From assembly GCF_907165205.1 (NCBI RefSeq), contig NC_058192.1:28114001-28178000 (forward strand): DNA of 64,000 nucleotides, in the 5' to 3' direction. Every line of letters begins with the position of its first letter. Position 1 is the stretch's first letter. Positions 1-9,735 of this stretch are shown piece after piece. The notes under the pieces are model-generated. The model was not told the DNA's origin. It ran no database searches and worked only from the letters and a program-made list of their open reading frames with translations. This DNA comes from Coccinella septempunctata. Lineage: Eukaryota > Arthropoda > Insecta > Coleoptera > Coccinellidae. Made by a program: the position numbers and the translations under genes.

Positions 1-228
1 AGAGTGTCACAAAAAGAGACGTTTTGAAGGCAGTTATGAGTATTTTTGATCCATTCGGATTTTTGAGTAATTTTACCATCACAGCTAGAATCTTACTGCA
101 ACAAATTTGGCTCTCGAAAATTGGCTGGGATGACGAGTTAACTTCAGAGTTGGAACTTAAATGGAAAAAATGGGTACGAAATATCGAAAGACTGACTAAT
201 CTGAGTATTCCAAGGTGCTACGTTAATA
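1..228 (+). pseudogene. BEL/Pao retrotransposon pol fragment, upstream part
   Basis: Translation from about position 30 gives a stretch around SIFDPFGFLSNFTI and IGWDDELTSE, the linker after the reverse transcriptase that is typical of BEL/Pao polyproteins (the FDPLG.L / GWDD region of the Pao peptidase A17-type domain). The reading frame runs off the left edge of the window, so only about 65 residues are seen. It stops where AT-rich LINE tail sequence begins near 229. The 3' end of the same polyprotein resumes at 2487, so this element was split by two minus-strand LINE fragments. No intact product is expected. Confidence 0.8.
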
Positions 229-1110
229 ATATAATAATATAATAATATAATTTATTCACCCAAGCATACAATACAATTCAGAATTTGAGAGAGCTCAGAA
301 AAGTCATCTAAGGCTTGTGTATGAACTCTCTCCAATCAAAGTAGTGAATTAGCAGCATGACTATGAAATTACAAACACAATGCAAATAATACAATTAACC
401 ATCAGAAAAGTTCTTGAACGTTTTGTCTCGAGGAACAGTCAAGTAACCAGCTACCTGTTCTACGCTTCAGAGAATGGTAACTTTGTGGGCTTTTCAGATA
501 GGTGGGAACAATATTGTAGATCTGTGGCAATCTATAAAGAGCAGAAGATCTGATCTTCTCCCCGGTAACCCTGAATCCTCTAACCATCACATTTTGTGTC
601 TGCCTTGTGTTATAAGTAGAACACAAGAGATCCAACTCGTGACGTTTTTTGGAGATCGATAATACCAAACTTTTTATGTATAGCTGCCTCGGGTCCATTA
701 TTCTCAATTCCTCAAACAATTTGTCACTAGAGTACAGCCGAGGTTTCTTGAATAAGATTTTTATGAGTCGCTTCTGTGCTCTCTCCACAGTGTTATAATA
801 TATTTTCCTCAAACCGCCCCAAGCACGAATTCCATACTGTAAAACCGACTGCACCAATGCGAAGTAAACAGTGAAACATAAATCCCTAGGTAGAAAATTC
901 CTGGCCAAACGAATTCTGTAAGTTATTTTTCTCAATCTCTTATGTAATTCCATGCTGTGCACATCCCATCTCAGATGACGATCAATATAAACTCCCAAGT
1001 ATTTGACAGATCTCACTGCTTTTATTACTATATTGTCGAAGAGGAGCGCTTCAAAGTTCGGCTGTTGTGAACTATTAGAGAGTTGAAGTGCAGCCATGAA
1101 AGTTAACGTT
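229..1110 (-). mobile_element. 5'-truncated LINE fragment (Jockey/CR1-like RT C-terminus)
   Basis: On the minus strand an open frame (about 1096 to 402) encodes the region downstream of a LINE reverse transcriptase catalytic core: VKYLGVYIDRHLRWD, then YFALVQSVLQYGIRAWGG and VERAQKRLIKILF. These are the connection and thumb motifs of Jockey/CR1-group elements. The catalytic palm is absent, so the copy is 5'-truncated, as is usual for target-primed reverse transcription. At its 3' end (low coordinates, 229-250) there is a TAA/ATAAT-rich tail. It interrupts the BEL/Pao element. Clade assignment is uncertain. Confidence 0.75.
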
Positions 1111-1345
1111 AACGTTATAATTGACATCTACGCATGCTCATTCGTCCGTTTTTAACGTTAACGTTAGCGTCAGCTTTACGGCCTACGTAAACTAGCGGTC
1201 TCCCACGTATACCTTAAACATCGACGTACGTTAACCGAACGTTAAACGAGTAGCACCGATGACTTGCGAATGGCCGAATTTTGATTGTTAAATGCAATTC
1301 TCGATAACCTCAAACTGTCATTGTTTACATTTCCTGTGTATTTTC
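1097..1345. repeat. Spacer with palindromic GTTAACGTTAAC blocks
   Basis: Between two LINE fragments lies about 250 bp without coding signal. Two self-complementary blocks, GTTAACGTTAACGTTA near 1100 and TTTAACGTTAACGTTAG near 1150, lie about 50 bp apart, and related CGTTAACCGAACGTTAA sequence follows near 1235. This may be a small MITE or the hairpin terminus of a DNA transposon, but no matching partner end or target duplication was found. Confidence 0.4.
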
Positions 1346-1349
1346 TCAT

Positions 1350-2486
1350 AATGAACGAAAATTATAGAAGGTCTTTGTCCCTTATATTCGAATTAAGAAA
1401 AGAGTTGGACCATAAAGGTTTACGCGACTTCAGTCTTGGAATGGTATTTTCGGGAATATAGGATAGAATTGGGAACGAGTCTGGATAGGATTGGAATCTT
1501 TTCCAGGAATTCATAACCGCAGTCTGTCTACGAATATGAGGCGGTATAATGTTTGAAAGAACTGGTAACCATTGAATAGGTGAAGATCTAATAGTTCCAG
1601 TTATGATTCTCATGGAAAGATTCAGTTGTGCATCGATTTTCTGCACATAAGCACTATTAATCCAAACGGGGCAACAATATTCAGCAGCCGAAAAAACCAA
1701 AGCTAGGGCTGCCGTTCGAAGAGTGGCTGCATCAGCACCCCATGAAGTGCCAGCTAATTTATGGAGAATATTATTCCTGGTTTTTAACTTTAGACGCAGA
1801 CTTTCCAAATGGGCTTTGAAATTCAGCGAGGAATCCAGCTCAACACCTAGATATTTCGGATTGAAGTTATGTTCCAAAAAAGAATTACCGAAAACTACAC
1901 TCAATTTTCTATATTTTTGATGATTATTCAAATGGAAACACGAAACCTCGGTTTTATTTGGGTTAGGACACAAACGCCACTCGAAAAAGTAATTCCTCAA
2001 AATTTCTAAATCCGTAAATAAATTATTTTCTATGCATCTAAAATCAGAATGACGAAAAGCGAGGGCAATATCATCAGCGTAAATAAATTTCTCAGAAGAA
2101 GTCGTAGGGATATCACACAAATATAAATTGAAAAGAAGAGGTGCTAAAACTGATCCTTGTGGAAGACCGTTATTCAAAGTTTTAAAATTACTACTGTTAT
2201 CATCTACAAAAACACGAAACCTTCTATCTGACAGCATATTTTCCAGTAAGCGAACCATCTTTCCACACTTCAGATGAGTATAAAGTTTGAAAATTAAACC
2301 ATCCTTCCATACCGTGTCATAAGCGGCCGATAAATCTACAAATGCTGCTCCTGTTTTCAATTTATTATTGAAACCTGTTTCAATAAAAGTGGTAAGGCTT
2401 AGAACCTGATCACAGCAATTTCTATTTTTCCTGAAACCCCCTTGACAATTTTGTAAAGCGTCTTCTAAAGTCGAGAATAATTTTGT
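1350..2486 (-). pseudogene. LINE reverse transcriptase, Jockey-like, 5'-truncated
   Basis: A minus-strand frame (from about 2486 to the stop near 1362, about 375 residues) carries most of a LINE reverse transcriptase. Motif A is FVDLSAAYDTVW, motif B is NNGLPQGSVLAPLLFNLY and motif C is FIYADDIALAF, with the YADD catalytic pair intact. The thumb NPKYLGVELDSSLNF follows. Fingers and endonuclease are missing, so the copy is 5'-truncated at 2486, exactly where BEL/Pao sequence resumes. The surviving frame has no internal stop, so the insertion is fairly young. Jockey is the best guess among Jockey, CR1 and LOA. Confidence 0.85.
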
Positions 2487-2808
2487 CACAAGAAAACAGT
2501 GGAGAAAATCACAACTTTTGGCTGATCATTTTTGGCGACGCTGGATCAAGGAATATCTTCCTGTCCTAACAAAAAGAACGAAGTGGTTTTCATCTTCTGA
2601 AAGAAAAATTGGTATTGGCGATGTAGTCATCATTATCGACTCACAATTTTCAAGAAACACATGGCCTAAAGGTATTGTCACTGCAGTATATCCCGGTGCA
2701 GATGGAAACATTAGAGTGGTCGATGTTAAAACAACTATTGGAACCTACAGACGACCTCTCACCAAATTATGTTTACTTGATCTAGAAGGAAATGATGAAA
2801 AGAAGTAA
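2487..2808 (+). pseudogene. BEL/Pao pol C-terminal domain (DUF5641)
   Basis: Frame around KRQWRKSQLLADHFWRRW, then EYLPVLTKRTKWF, IGDVVIIIDSQFSRNTWPKG and GTYRRPLTKLCLL. This is the DUF5641 module that ends BEL/Pao integrases. It is the continuation of the fragment at 1-228; RNase H and most of the integrase have been lost or displaced by the LINE insertions. The stop at 2806-2808 precedes the polypurine tract and 3' LTR of the same element. Confidence 0.85.
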
Positions 2809-2823
2809 TGATAGCTCATCACT

Positions 2824-2905
2824 GGGAGGGAGTGTTACTACGAACTTTCAATTTCATTGTAAATAAGTTATTTGTTGCTATAATTTATGTTAGAATCGAG
2901 TGTGT
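2824..2905 (+). mobile_element. BEL/Pao polypurine tract and start of 3' LTR
   Basis: GGGAGGGAG (2824-2832) directly precedes TGTTACTACGAAC at 2833. This is the usual BEL/Pao arrangement of a purine-rich primer followed by an LTR starting TGTTAC, and it lies 16 bases after the pol stop codon. The LTR appears truncated near 2905, where unrelated sequence begins; no LTR end or second copy is in the window. Confidence 0.65.
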
Positions 2906-3139
2906 ATGTCAAAAAAAATAAAACTCTTGTCCAGACACGAAAACTTTTCCTCCTAAAATTATAAAAAATCTAAATAACAGACGGTCATTACAATCAGCTA
3001 GATTCAGCCCTAATACTTTATGGGCAAAATGATCTATGTTGAAAAGCTGCTTGGAAATGAAAGAAAATGCCTCTGTTCGCAGGTTTGTTTTCCTTAAAAA
3101 ATTTATTGAAAAATATGACATTTAGTTGTCATTTGCAGA
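2906..3139. other. No recognisable feature
   Basis: AT-rich sequence between the BEL/Pao LTR remnant and the recombinase frame. A 70-residue minus-strand open frame (3121-2909) resembles nothing I recognise. It may be the 5' part of the Crypton-type element. Confidence 0.3.
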
Positions 3140-3939
3140 TTTCCAGAGGTGAAAGCGTTTCTGAAACGAAAAACTGAGCGTTATACGCCAAAAAAAGGCA
3201 AGGTATTAAGTAAAGAAGAGGCTGAACAATTCCTTCAGCATGCTCCTGATGACTAGTGGTTGCTGGCGAAAATTGTGACAATATTTGGGATTTTTGGATG
3301 TTGTCGATGTGACGAAATTTTCTCCTTAAACATGAATGACGTAGAAGATATGGGAAAATACGTTATTGTGACATTGCGGTAAACAAAAAATTTAACAACA
3401 AGACCATAACCGATGATGGCTGCAGCTTCAAGCCCTGCATGTTATACAGAAAATATGTAAATCTTCGGCCATATCTTTATGACAACCGAAATGGAAAGTG
3501 CATTTCCCTTAATGCTGGCCAGCACACTATTGGTGGTGTCCCAAAGCAAATCGCGAAATATTTCGGTTTGAAAGACCCAGAGTTATACACCGGCCACTCT
3601 TTTCGCAGAACTGGAGCCATTATGGTTGCTCCGGGTGGAGATATTTTAGCACTAAAGCGTGCAGGAGGGTGGAAGAGCACCGTAATTGCGATAAGTTATG
3701 TCGATGATTCGGTTAACAAAAAAATCGAAATGTCTAGCAAATTATTTGGTAGTAAGGAGAGTACAAATGTTTTGCAGTCCTCGAGTTCAGCAGTTTCTGA
3801 GTCTGGTTCATCATCATCAGTATCAACTCTTTCATCATCAAAAATCTGTGTTACTGGAAATAACAATTGTACCATGATTTTCAACATATATGACGATAAA
3901 ACAAAATTTTCTAATGTAAATAATACTACTAACTTCTAA
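3140..3939 (+). pseudogene. Tyrosine recombinase (Crypton-type transposon) remnant
   Basis: The frame begins FPEVKAFLKRKTERYTPKKG, followed by the helix around KVLSKEEAEQFL and GCCRCDEIFSLNMNDV, which carries the first conserved Arg of tyrosine recombinases (RCDEI). It has in-frame stops near 3254 and 3378 and a frameshift before the C-terminal frame at 3439. That frame contains the catalytic box GHSFRRTGAIMVA, then LKRAGGWKS and a candidate nucleophile Tyr in AISYVDDS. A Ser-rich tail follows. This architecture matches animal Crypton-like recombinases. The copy is dead. A TTTGCAG just upstream (3132) could be an old splice acceptor. Confidence 0.75.
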
Positions 3940-4066
3940 AAATTTTGCAAGTTAACTGTCAGTTTTACAAGTTAGTGACTTGATAAAATAAACTTTCTTA
4001 ATTAATATTGTATTTTTGGAAAGTGACGTTTACAAATGAGAAACAAATGAAATACTTTTCAACAAC

Positions 4067-4137
4067 AAAAAGTTCCTCCCCAGCGGGGATTCGAACACCG
4101 GTCTCCCGCGTGACAGGCGGGGATACTCATCACTATA
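4067..4137 (-). tRNA. 5'-truncated tRNA-Asp(GTC) gene with pol III terminator
   Basis: Read on the minus strand, 4137-4076 matches the 3' 62 nt of eukaryotic tRNA-Asp: D-arm from TATAGTG, anticodon arm CCCCGCCTGTCACGCGGG with anticodon GTC, T-loop TTCGAAT and acceptor strand CTGGGGA with discriminator G (4076). One T-stem mismatch is visible. TTTTT (4067-4071 in complement) follows by a few bases, as expected of a pol III terminator. This marks it as a once-real gene rather than a tRNA-derived repeat. The first about 10 nt are replaced by retrotransposon A1, and the internal A box is cut, so it should be inactive. A candidate for the missing 5' part is at 40381-40394. Confidence 0.85.
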
Positions 4138-4141
4138 TGGT

Positions 4142-4502
4142 AAGTGCATATTCCAGCAGAGAAGAAAGACTAATTGGCAAAAGAATAAAGGCCATAATAA
4201 ATTTATTCCCTGGTAGAACAGAAAAGGCCTTAGCGACGAAACTCAGGGAAACTTACCCAGAAGTGTACTACAGACAACTGCAAAACATTAGCGAACCCCC
4301 TACAAATACAGCACCCTGTGAATCTCCTACAAACGCAACATTCCGCGAGGAACCTGTTAACATCGAACAGCCTGCAGCGAGTATAACCCTTCAACAACCG
4401 GAGCCGATTCAGGAAGGGTACCAAGAACCTCCTACAAATGCAGCACCTTGCGAAGCCACTATACTAACACCGAAAATGAAGAACTACCAGCAGCGAGTAT
4501 AG
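4142..4502 (+). pseudogene. A1 N-terminal part: second Myb/SANT repeat and linker
   Basis: The frame reads AYSSREERLIGKRIKAI, then INLFPGRTEKALATKLRE and YPEVYYRQLQ. The FPGRTEKA.ATKLRE helix is the second DNA-binding repeat seen in A2, A5 and A6. Upstream residues in the same frame are only translation of the tRNA remnant. After the repeat comes a Pro/Thr-rich linker with EPPTNTAP- and EPPTNAAP-like repeats, then a stop at 4500-4502. In A5 this region is continuous with a full first repeat, so A1 lost it by 5' truncation. Proposed role in the family: sequence-specific target DNA binding. Confidence 0.7.
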
Positions 4503-4589
4503 CCCACGAACAAGCGGAGACAGTTAAATAAGAGAACCATGAATACAGCAACGAAACAAATGCCAATGCAACAAACGAGGAAGAAAATA

Positions 4590-6773
4590 GCAGGGAGTTT
4601 AACATGCTGGAAGCCCAGTATCAACTAATATGGAAAAAGGTAGGAGAAAACAGAGGAAGAAAATCCACAAATTTTATCTGAGAAAAGGCAATGAAAGGCA
4701 TGTAAAATTGATCGATCAAATACTTAAAAAGCGCATCCTCCAAATATTCAACGATGTTCCCAGTCAAAATGCAAGCAGATGTAAATGCAAAAAGGCGATC
4801 TATTGTGCAGGGATTCTCCTCAGGAAAACTCTAATTGAAGAAAGAAACCAACAGCCGAAATTCAAATTAACAGAATCCAAAATAAATAAGTTGAAAGAAC
4901 ACAACCATAGAGCACAGAAAATACTGAATTGGAGAGGAGGGAAGTTTGGCGCAAGTCTGATTGGTGAAGCCAGACAGATGAAGAGGTTAGGCATGAGGCC
5001 AAAACAATATATCAAAGCCAACGAAGATCGAATTAGCATGCTTGAAAAACAACTGGAGGCCCAGAAAAAACGATACGAAATAGCTAACCTTCGCTCAAAA
5101 TTCCAGGAGTCACCGTCCATAAGAACGATACAAACAGGAAGAAGGATGTGCCCGGTATATGTGAAGGGTGTGGAAAATTACTTCCAAGATCTCTATGGAA
5201 AAGCAGATAAAGAAGCGCCAACGCCATGCTCAGATGCAATGCTCAAAAACTACCAAAGATCAACAGCAGGTAAGAATTATGAGGAACAACTGAATGAGGA
5301 AAGCATAAGAAAATATCTTGAAGAAAGCTTGCAGAATTTATCACCGTGGAAAGCAGCTGGTGAAGACCGCATACCCAACTACATCTATAAAATTTTCCGC
5401 TCTGCAAAAGAATATCTTTTAAGGTTCGTGACTGACACACTTATTGGAAAATATCAGTAGAAGAAAAGGACTGCCGAGCAGAGGTCATATTGATACATAA
5501 GGGTGGAAATGCAAACGATCCATCAAATTATCGACCAATTGCACTGTTGAACACTGACTACAAGATTCTCACAGCCACAATAACCAATATTCTCAAGTCA
5601 AACCTACCTGATTGGGCTGTACCAGTGGAACAGTTGGCAAGAAAAGGTGTATGGGGTACAATCCAGGGCTTGCTAATAGACAAGTCTGTAACACAGCAGG
5701 CACGAATGAATAGAAGGAAACACTATTCGGCATGGTACGACTTTCACAAGGCTTTTGATTCGATCAGCCATAAACAACTGAAGAGACTAATAGGAGTACT
5801 CCCAATTCATCGCAATATTAAGAAACTTATCAAAACACTGATGCAACAATGGTCCATCCGAGTGCAAGTGGGGAAAGAGAAAACCAGACCAATATATATA
5901 TAAAAAGGTATGTACCAGGGTGACTCGATGAGCCCACTATTGTTCATCCTATTAACAGCCTACATCATTATGCATCTCAAGACGAGCAAAAAAGTTATGA
6001 AGGACACCTCAGGAAAATTCCAACTGTTGGCATACATTGATGATATCAAATGTCCCACCGCAACAAAGAAAGGGCTTCAAACAGTAACTGGAGAACTAGA
6101 AAGGAGCGCCAGAGAGCTGGGACTTAAGCTGAACGCAAGAAAATGTGGAATGTACGCTGGGGCGAGTGAGGATGAGGAAGGAGATGCCTTGTTCTTACCG
6201 GAAGTCAGGAATGGTTACAGATACCTGGGCATACAATAACTGGAAAGGGACACAGATGCAAATTATGAGACAGTGAAGGCAAAAGCAATGCAAACCACAA
6301 AACAAATATTCGAATCAGTTCTCACTACTCCATAGAAAGCCCAACTTTACAACAGCACTGTGGTACCCAGTGTCATCTACGTCATGGGCAACTTATACCC
6401 CGACGTAAAAAGAGCATCAACTCTGAAGAAATGCAGAGATATTCATAAGGAGGTGAGGAAAGTCCTTGTTAAAAATAATATAGAGGGGAAAACAACATCA
6501 AATGACCATGTCTATCTCCCAATCAGCAAGGGAGGAATCGGCCTGAAGTCTATCGAGGTGGAAATAGAAATTCAGATGGTCAGGAAGGGCATATACATCA
6601 GGTCCCATACTGAAATGAAAGAAGCAGAGGAAAAATACCTGGCCCTGCAAAGAAAAGGATGGAGAAATCCTCTAAGTGACCAAGAATTCGTGATGGACAA
6701 ATATGAATGCCCTGAAATTAGATATGACACCCAAAAAATCAGGAAAAACTGCAGCTTGCTCAAAAACACATAG
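4590..6773 (+). pseudogene. A1 reverse transcriptase, broken by stops
   Basis: Order: basic N-terminal extension (KKIHKFYLRKGNERHVKL), conserved RLGMRPKQYIKANEDR helix, SPWKAAGEDRIPNYIYKIF (fingers), NYRPIALLNTDYKILTATI, EQLARKGVWGTIQGLLIDKS, motif A SAWYDFHKAFDSI, motif B YQGDSMSPLLFIL, motif C LAYIDDIKC and thumb YRYLGIQ. The catalytic pair is YIDD, not YADD. A frameshift lies near 5460, with in-frame stops at 5901, 6237, 6333 and 6771. A4 is the closest relative (about 43250-45350). The motifs match R2-superfamily enzymes, in which the RT nicks the target through a C-terminal endonuclease and primes on it. Confidence 0.85.
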
Positions 6774-7420
6774 AGACCACATTCTTCGGCCAGCTACAGT
6801 AGGGATGGGCCCAGAACATGAATTATGATATTGAGATTCAAGCCTCCCTGTCCCCGCTCATGGATGGGTGGAGGTTTTCCTTACTGCATAGTGCCGCAGA
6901 GGAGCAAATACATGGCTTCGGTTGTATCCCGGGAAGACAGAAGAGCTGCAGAAAGGGATGCAACAAAACAGAAACTGCATACCACGTAAGTAGTGCATGT
7001 ATCACCATATACTACCAGGCACGACTATGCAGTACACTGGATCCTGAAAACGTTGCTGAAAAGCCTATGTGCTCCGGAGGCCATTGGGATCAAAAACACA
7101 TAGAGACCACATTCTTCGGCCAGCTACAGTAGGGATGGGCCCAGAACATGAATTATGATATTGAGATTCAAGCCTCCCTGTCCCCGCTCATGGATGGGTG
7201 GAGGTTTTCCTTACTGCATAGTGCCGCAGAGGAGCAAATACATGGCTTCGGTTGTATCCCGGGAAGACAGAAGAGCTGCAGAAAGGGATGCAACAAAACA
7301 GAAACTGCATACCACGTAAGTAGTGCATGTATCACCATATACTACCAGGCACGACTATGCAGTACACTGGATCCTGAAAACGTTGCTGAAAAGCCTATGT
7401 GCTCCGGAGGCCATTGGGAT
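6761..7420 (+). repeat. Exact 330-bp tandem duplication inside A1
   Basis: Bases 6761-7090 are repeated without a visible difference at 7091-7420. The breakpoint shares TCAA on both sides (6760-6763 and 7420-7423), which suggests replication slippage or microhomology repair. The unit contains the zinc-knuckle region, so A1 has two copies of it. A4 has a single copy, so the duplication is specific to A1. Confidence 0.9.
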
Positions 7421-7920
7421 CAACCTACAGTTTGGCAAAGCCACTCTCATTGTGGATTTTGAGGGTAAGAGAAAAGTAGAAATAAGAGCTGGCATGAAGT
7501 TACTCACGGAAAAACGACTGCACCATAATAAGCCAGACATTTTTATACACCTATGGAATCCACAGGAGATACTGATCCTCGAAGTCTCAGTCGCTCACCT
7601 TCAAAATTATCGACTGCAGGAGAAAATAAAGAAAGCAAGGTACGCCATCAACAGCTGCTCCCATGTAGACCACCAAAATGTGGGTGAAATATCCAGGGAC
7701 CTGAACCTAGTTGGAGAGCTACAATTGCTCCGTACACCTGGGAATATTCGTGATCGGTTGCTTTGGGGAGATAGTGGCAACTGACGAGCATAAACACTTT
7801 AAAAAATTACTTTCTAAAATAGGAGTGAAAAATCTTGATATGAAAATCTTGATCAATAAATGCTCTTACAGTGTTGCTGTCTCCACGAGCAATATCATAT
7901 TAAAACATCTGGGCTCATAG
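6774..7920 (+). pseudogene. A1 zinc knuckle and restriction-like endonuclease
   Basis: In each 330-bp unit the frame reads SCRKGCNKTETAYHVSSAC, a CX3CX7HX4C knuckle as found C-terminal to the RT in R2-type elements. After the second unit the frame at 7323-7784 gives INLQFGKATLIVDFEGKRK, then KPDIFIHLWNPQEILILEV and QEKIKKARY. This is the PD...E/D...K pattern of the restriction-like endonuclease that nicks the insertion target. A frameshift near 7730 moves into LGIFVIGCFGEIVATDEHKHF, the conserved C-terminus. The CDS ends at 7918-7920. About 560 bp of 3' UTR follow. Confidence 0.8.
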
Positions 7921-8096
7921 CCCGTGATTCGGCTGTGATAGAAAAGGATTAATCTGTGATAAGTAAATAGACTGTGTTATTTTATTCAAAGATTTTATTC
8001 AGGTTTATTTTACATTCAATGTTATTTGATGTGAATGTTGTTACCTGTATATAAGTGTTTAGCCTAGTTAATAAGATACTTACGATCTGTGATGTT

Positions 8097-8138
8097 GAGT
8101 CGGAGGACGTCGTCTGGCTCATGTTTCCTGCAAGAAAC
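8097..8138 (+). promoter_or_regulatory. A1 3'-UTR double hairpin
   Basis: Stem 1: 8097-8104 GAGTCGGA pairs with 8113-8120 TCTGGCTC (8 pairs including two G-U) around an 8-nt loop. Stem 2: GTTTC 8123-8127 pairs with GAAAC 8134-8138. The same structure occurs in A4 (46479-46520) and, with compensatory changes, in A2 (40266-40307). R2-type reverse transcriptases recognise structured 3' UTR RNA, so this is a candidate RT-binding element. Confidence 0.6.
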
Positions 8139-8167
8139 GGTGATATTCAGTTTCATAAATGACACTA

Positions 8168-8431
8168 TCCCCCGGTTTCATAAAGCTCGATCGGGGAATC
8201 AACGCTTGATTGACGTATTAACGTCAATTTGTTTTCGATCAAAAATTCCGTCATGAGAATTCGGAATACCATTCTCGCATCAAATTATGATCTATATACG
8301 TCCATTCAATGATTCTCAAATACTACTTCTTCAATATATGTAAGAATGAAAAAGTTTTAGTGATTTCGTTTTTGAAATCGAGTGGCTGTCAATTCGTTGA
8401 TCGGGCAATAAAAGTTTTATGAAACCCGCCG
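8168..8431. mobile_element. MITE M1 (about 264 bp) in A1 3' UTR
   Basis: Imperfect terminal inverted repeats: left CCCCGGTTTCATAAAGC, right end TTTTATGAAACCCGCCG; the shared core is GGTTTCATAAA. It is flanked by TA at 8166-8167 and 8432-8433. The empty site is visible in A4 at 46545-46555 (GACACTATGTATT). TA duplication suggests mobilisation by a Tc1/mariner-type transposase. There is no coding capacity. Confidence 0.7.
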
Positions 8432-8477
8432 TAAGTATTTATATTTCGGAATGTATGAGACTGATGGAAATAAAGAA

Positions 8478-8485
8478 TATACTAC
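8478..8485 (+). other. A1/A2 junction octamer TATACTAC
   Basis: TATACTAC follows the A1 terminus GGAAATAAAGAA and is followed directly by the 5' region of A2. It equals the reverse complement of tRNA-Asp nt 7-14 (GTAGTATA) as read at 40381-40394. It is either retained target or a target mimic carried by the element. The same octamer is at 46596-46603 and a variant is at 63025-63033. Confidence 0.7.
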
Positions 8486-8517
8486 AACTTTGCTGCAACA
8501 ACAGTTGTTACATAATA

Positions 8518-8896
8518 GCGGCTATACACTGCCCAACTCGGTCGGGCCGACAAACCGACTTGGTTGGGTTGGATGTGAAATCGGTCCGTGTGTAGCTATG
8601 ACCGCCGACAGAGGATTTGTCGGGTCTTGTCGTACGGCCTAGCCATTCAACCGCACAACCGACCGTCCAAGTTGGATCGTGTGGAGCGCTGTCGGGTGGA
8701 AATGAGCTCATTCTGTCCTATTCAGATGTCGACTGGGGAGGTATTCGTTGCTGCAAAAATGGCCGTCACCATTGATCCGAGAGATGTATACTCCAGCGAT
8801 CGTGAAATTCAACTGACCAAGTTGGACGGCGGTCGTGCCGTCTGTACGCAACGCCCAATCTGGTCGTCCCGACCGAATTGGGAAGTGTGTAGCTGC
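8518..8896. mobile_element. MITE M2 (about 380 bp)
   Basis: Long imperfect terminal inverted repeats of about 32 bp: left GCGGCTATACACTGCCC, then AACTCGGTCGGGCCGAC; right end, reverse-complemented, GCAGCTACACACTTCCC, then AATTCGGTCGGGACGAC. The interior is GC-rich with many CGACC/GGTCG words unlike its AT-rich surroundings. There is no long frame. No clear target duplication was found, so the superfamily is open. It sits in the 5' UTR of A2. Confidence 0.65.
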
Positions 8897-8921
8897 TTTT
8901 TACACACTAAAAAGTGAAGTT

Positions 8922-9735
8922 ATAGCGACATGGAAAAAGGACGAGATTGACGTTGTTCGGGCGATATTGGAAGAGAAAAGGGGCCCTATTACCATCGAGG
9001 ATCATCGAATCATCCAAGGAAAGCTACCTGAAAGATCACTAGCGGCCATTAAGAAAAAATACTTGGAACTAAAGAACAAACCAGTTCACAAACAACGGAC
9101 AACAAAATGGAAGGAAGATGAAGTGTAGAGATTAAGCAGCGAATATAGTAGGACGGAAGAACAACAAATTGGAGCTAGAATAAGATCAATATTACATTTA
9201 TTCCGCGGAAGGACAGAAAAAGCTATTGCGACAAAACTGAGAGAAACATGCCCGGAAATATATTAGAGGAAAACAACTACCCCCGAGGAAACCCCGACTG
9301 AACCTACTGAGAATGTAGAACACCAAAATCCCACTACTGGTGAACTAGAAGAGGACACACATACACATACAATACAATAGGACAACTTCAGACGAGTTTG
9401 AGGGAGGTAAATGGAGGAAACCAAAGCGAGTCGAATGCAAATACTAGGGAAGAAGATGAAGAAATCAATGCGGAACTCCTAACCAGATATGAGAGAATAC
9501 TCAGAAAAGTAGGAGAATGTCGGAGGAAAATAAAGAAATTCTACCTACGAAAAGGAAACAGCAAAACCGTGAGTCAAGTTAACAAAATCCGTGAAAAGCG
9601 CATCCATCAAGTTTTACAGGAGACTTCTGATGTAAATGCGAAGAGAAAGCAGTACAAAAAGGCTATCTATTGTGCAAGAATTCTTCTCAGAAACACCTTA
9701 ATTAAAATTGAAAGAGAAAGACCACAGGGAAGATT
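8922..9735 (+). pseudogene. A2 N-terminal region: two Myb/SANT repeats
   Basis: The start context AAGTTATAGCGACATGG corresponds to GAGGTTATGGCGACATGG in A6, so the start codon has mutated ATG to ATA (8922-8924). Repeat 1: ATWKKDEIDVVRAILEEKRG through LPERSLAAIKKKYLELK. Repeat 2: TKWKEDEV, a stop at 9126-9128, then IRSILHLFRGRTEKAIATKL. From 9398 the RT N-terminal extension RRKIKKFYLRKGNS and QYKKAIYCARILLRNTL follow, ending at about 9735 where the C1 LINE enters. The paired tryptophan-led helices with R(S/T)...AI.(K/T)K are the Myb-like DNA-binding signature of this family. Confidence 0.75.

Larger units (their letters stand above)
4138..8477 (+). mobile_element. A1: R2-superfamily LINE, 5'-truncated, in tRNA-Asp
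   Basis: First copy of family A. It starts inside the second Myb repeat immediately after the tRNA-Asp D-arm, so it is 5'-truncated by about 0.4 kb. It runs through reverse transcriptase, zinc knuckle and restriction-like endonuclease to a 3' UTR ending GGAAATAAAGAA at 8477. That end is followed by TATACTAC (8478-8485) and then the 5' region of A2. Orientation is opposite to the tRNA. Several point stops, a 330-bp tandem duplication and a MITE in the 3' UTR show that it is dead. Confidence 0.85.

Noticed and set aside
4008..4140. Protein segment reading SPAGIRTPVSRVTGGDTHHY
   Set aside because: It is only the translation of the minus-strand tRNA-Asp remnant, not a coding sequence.
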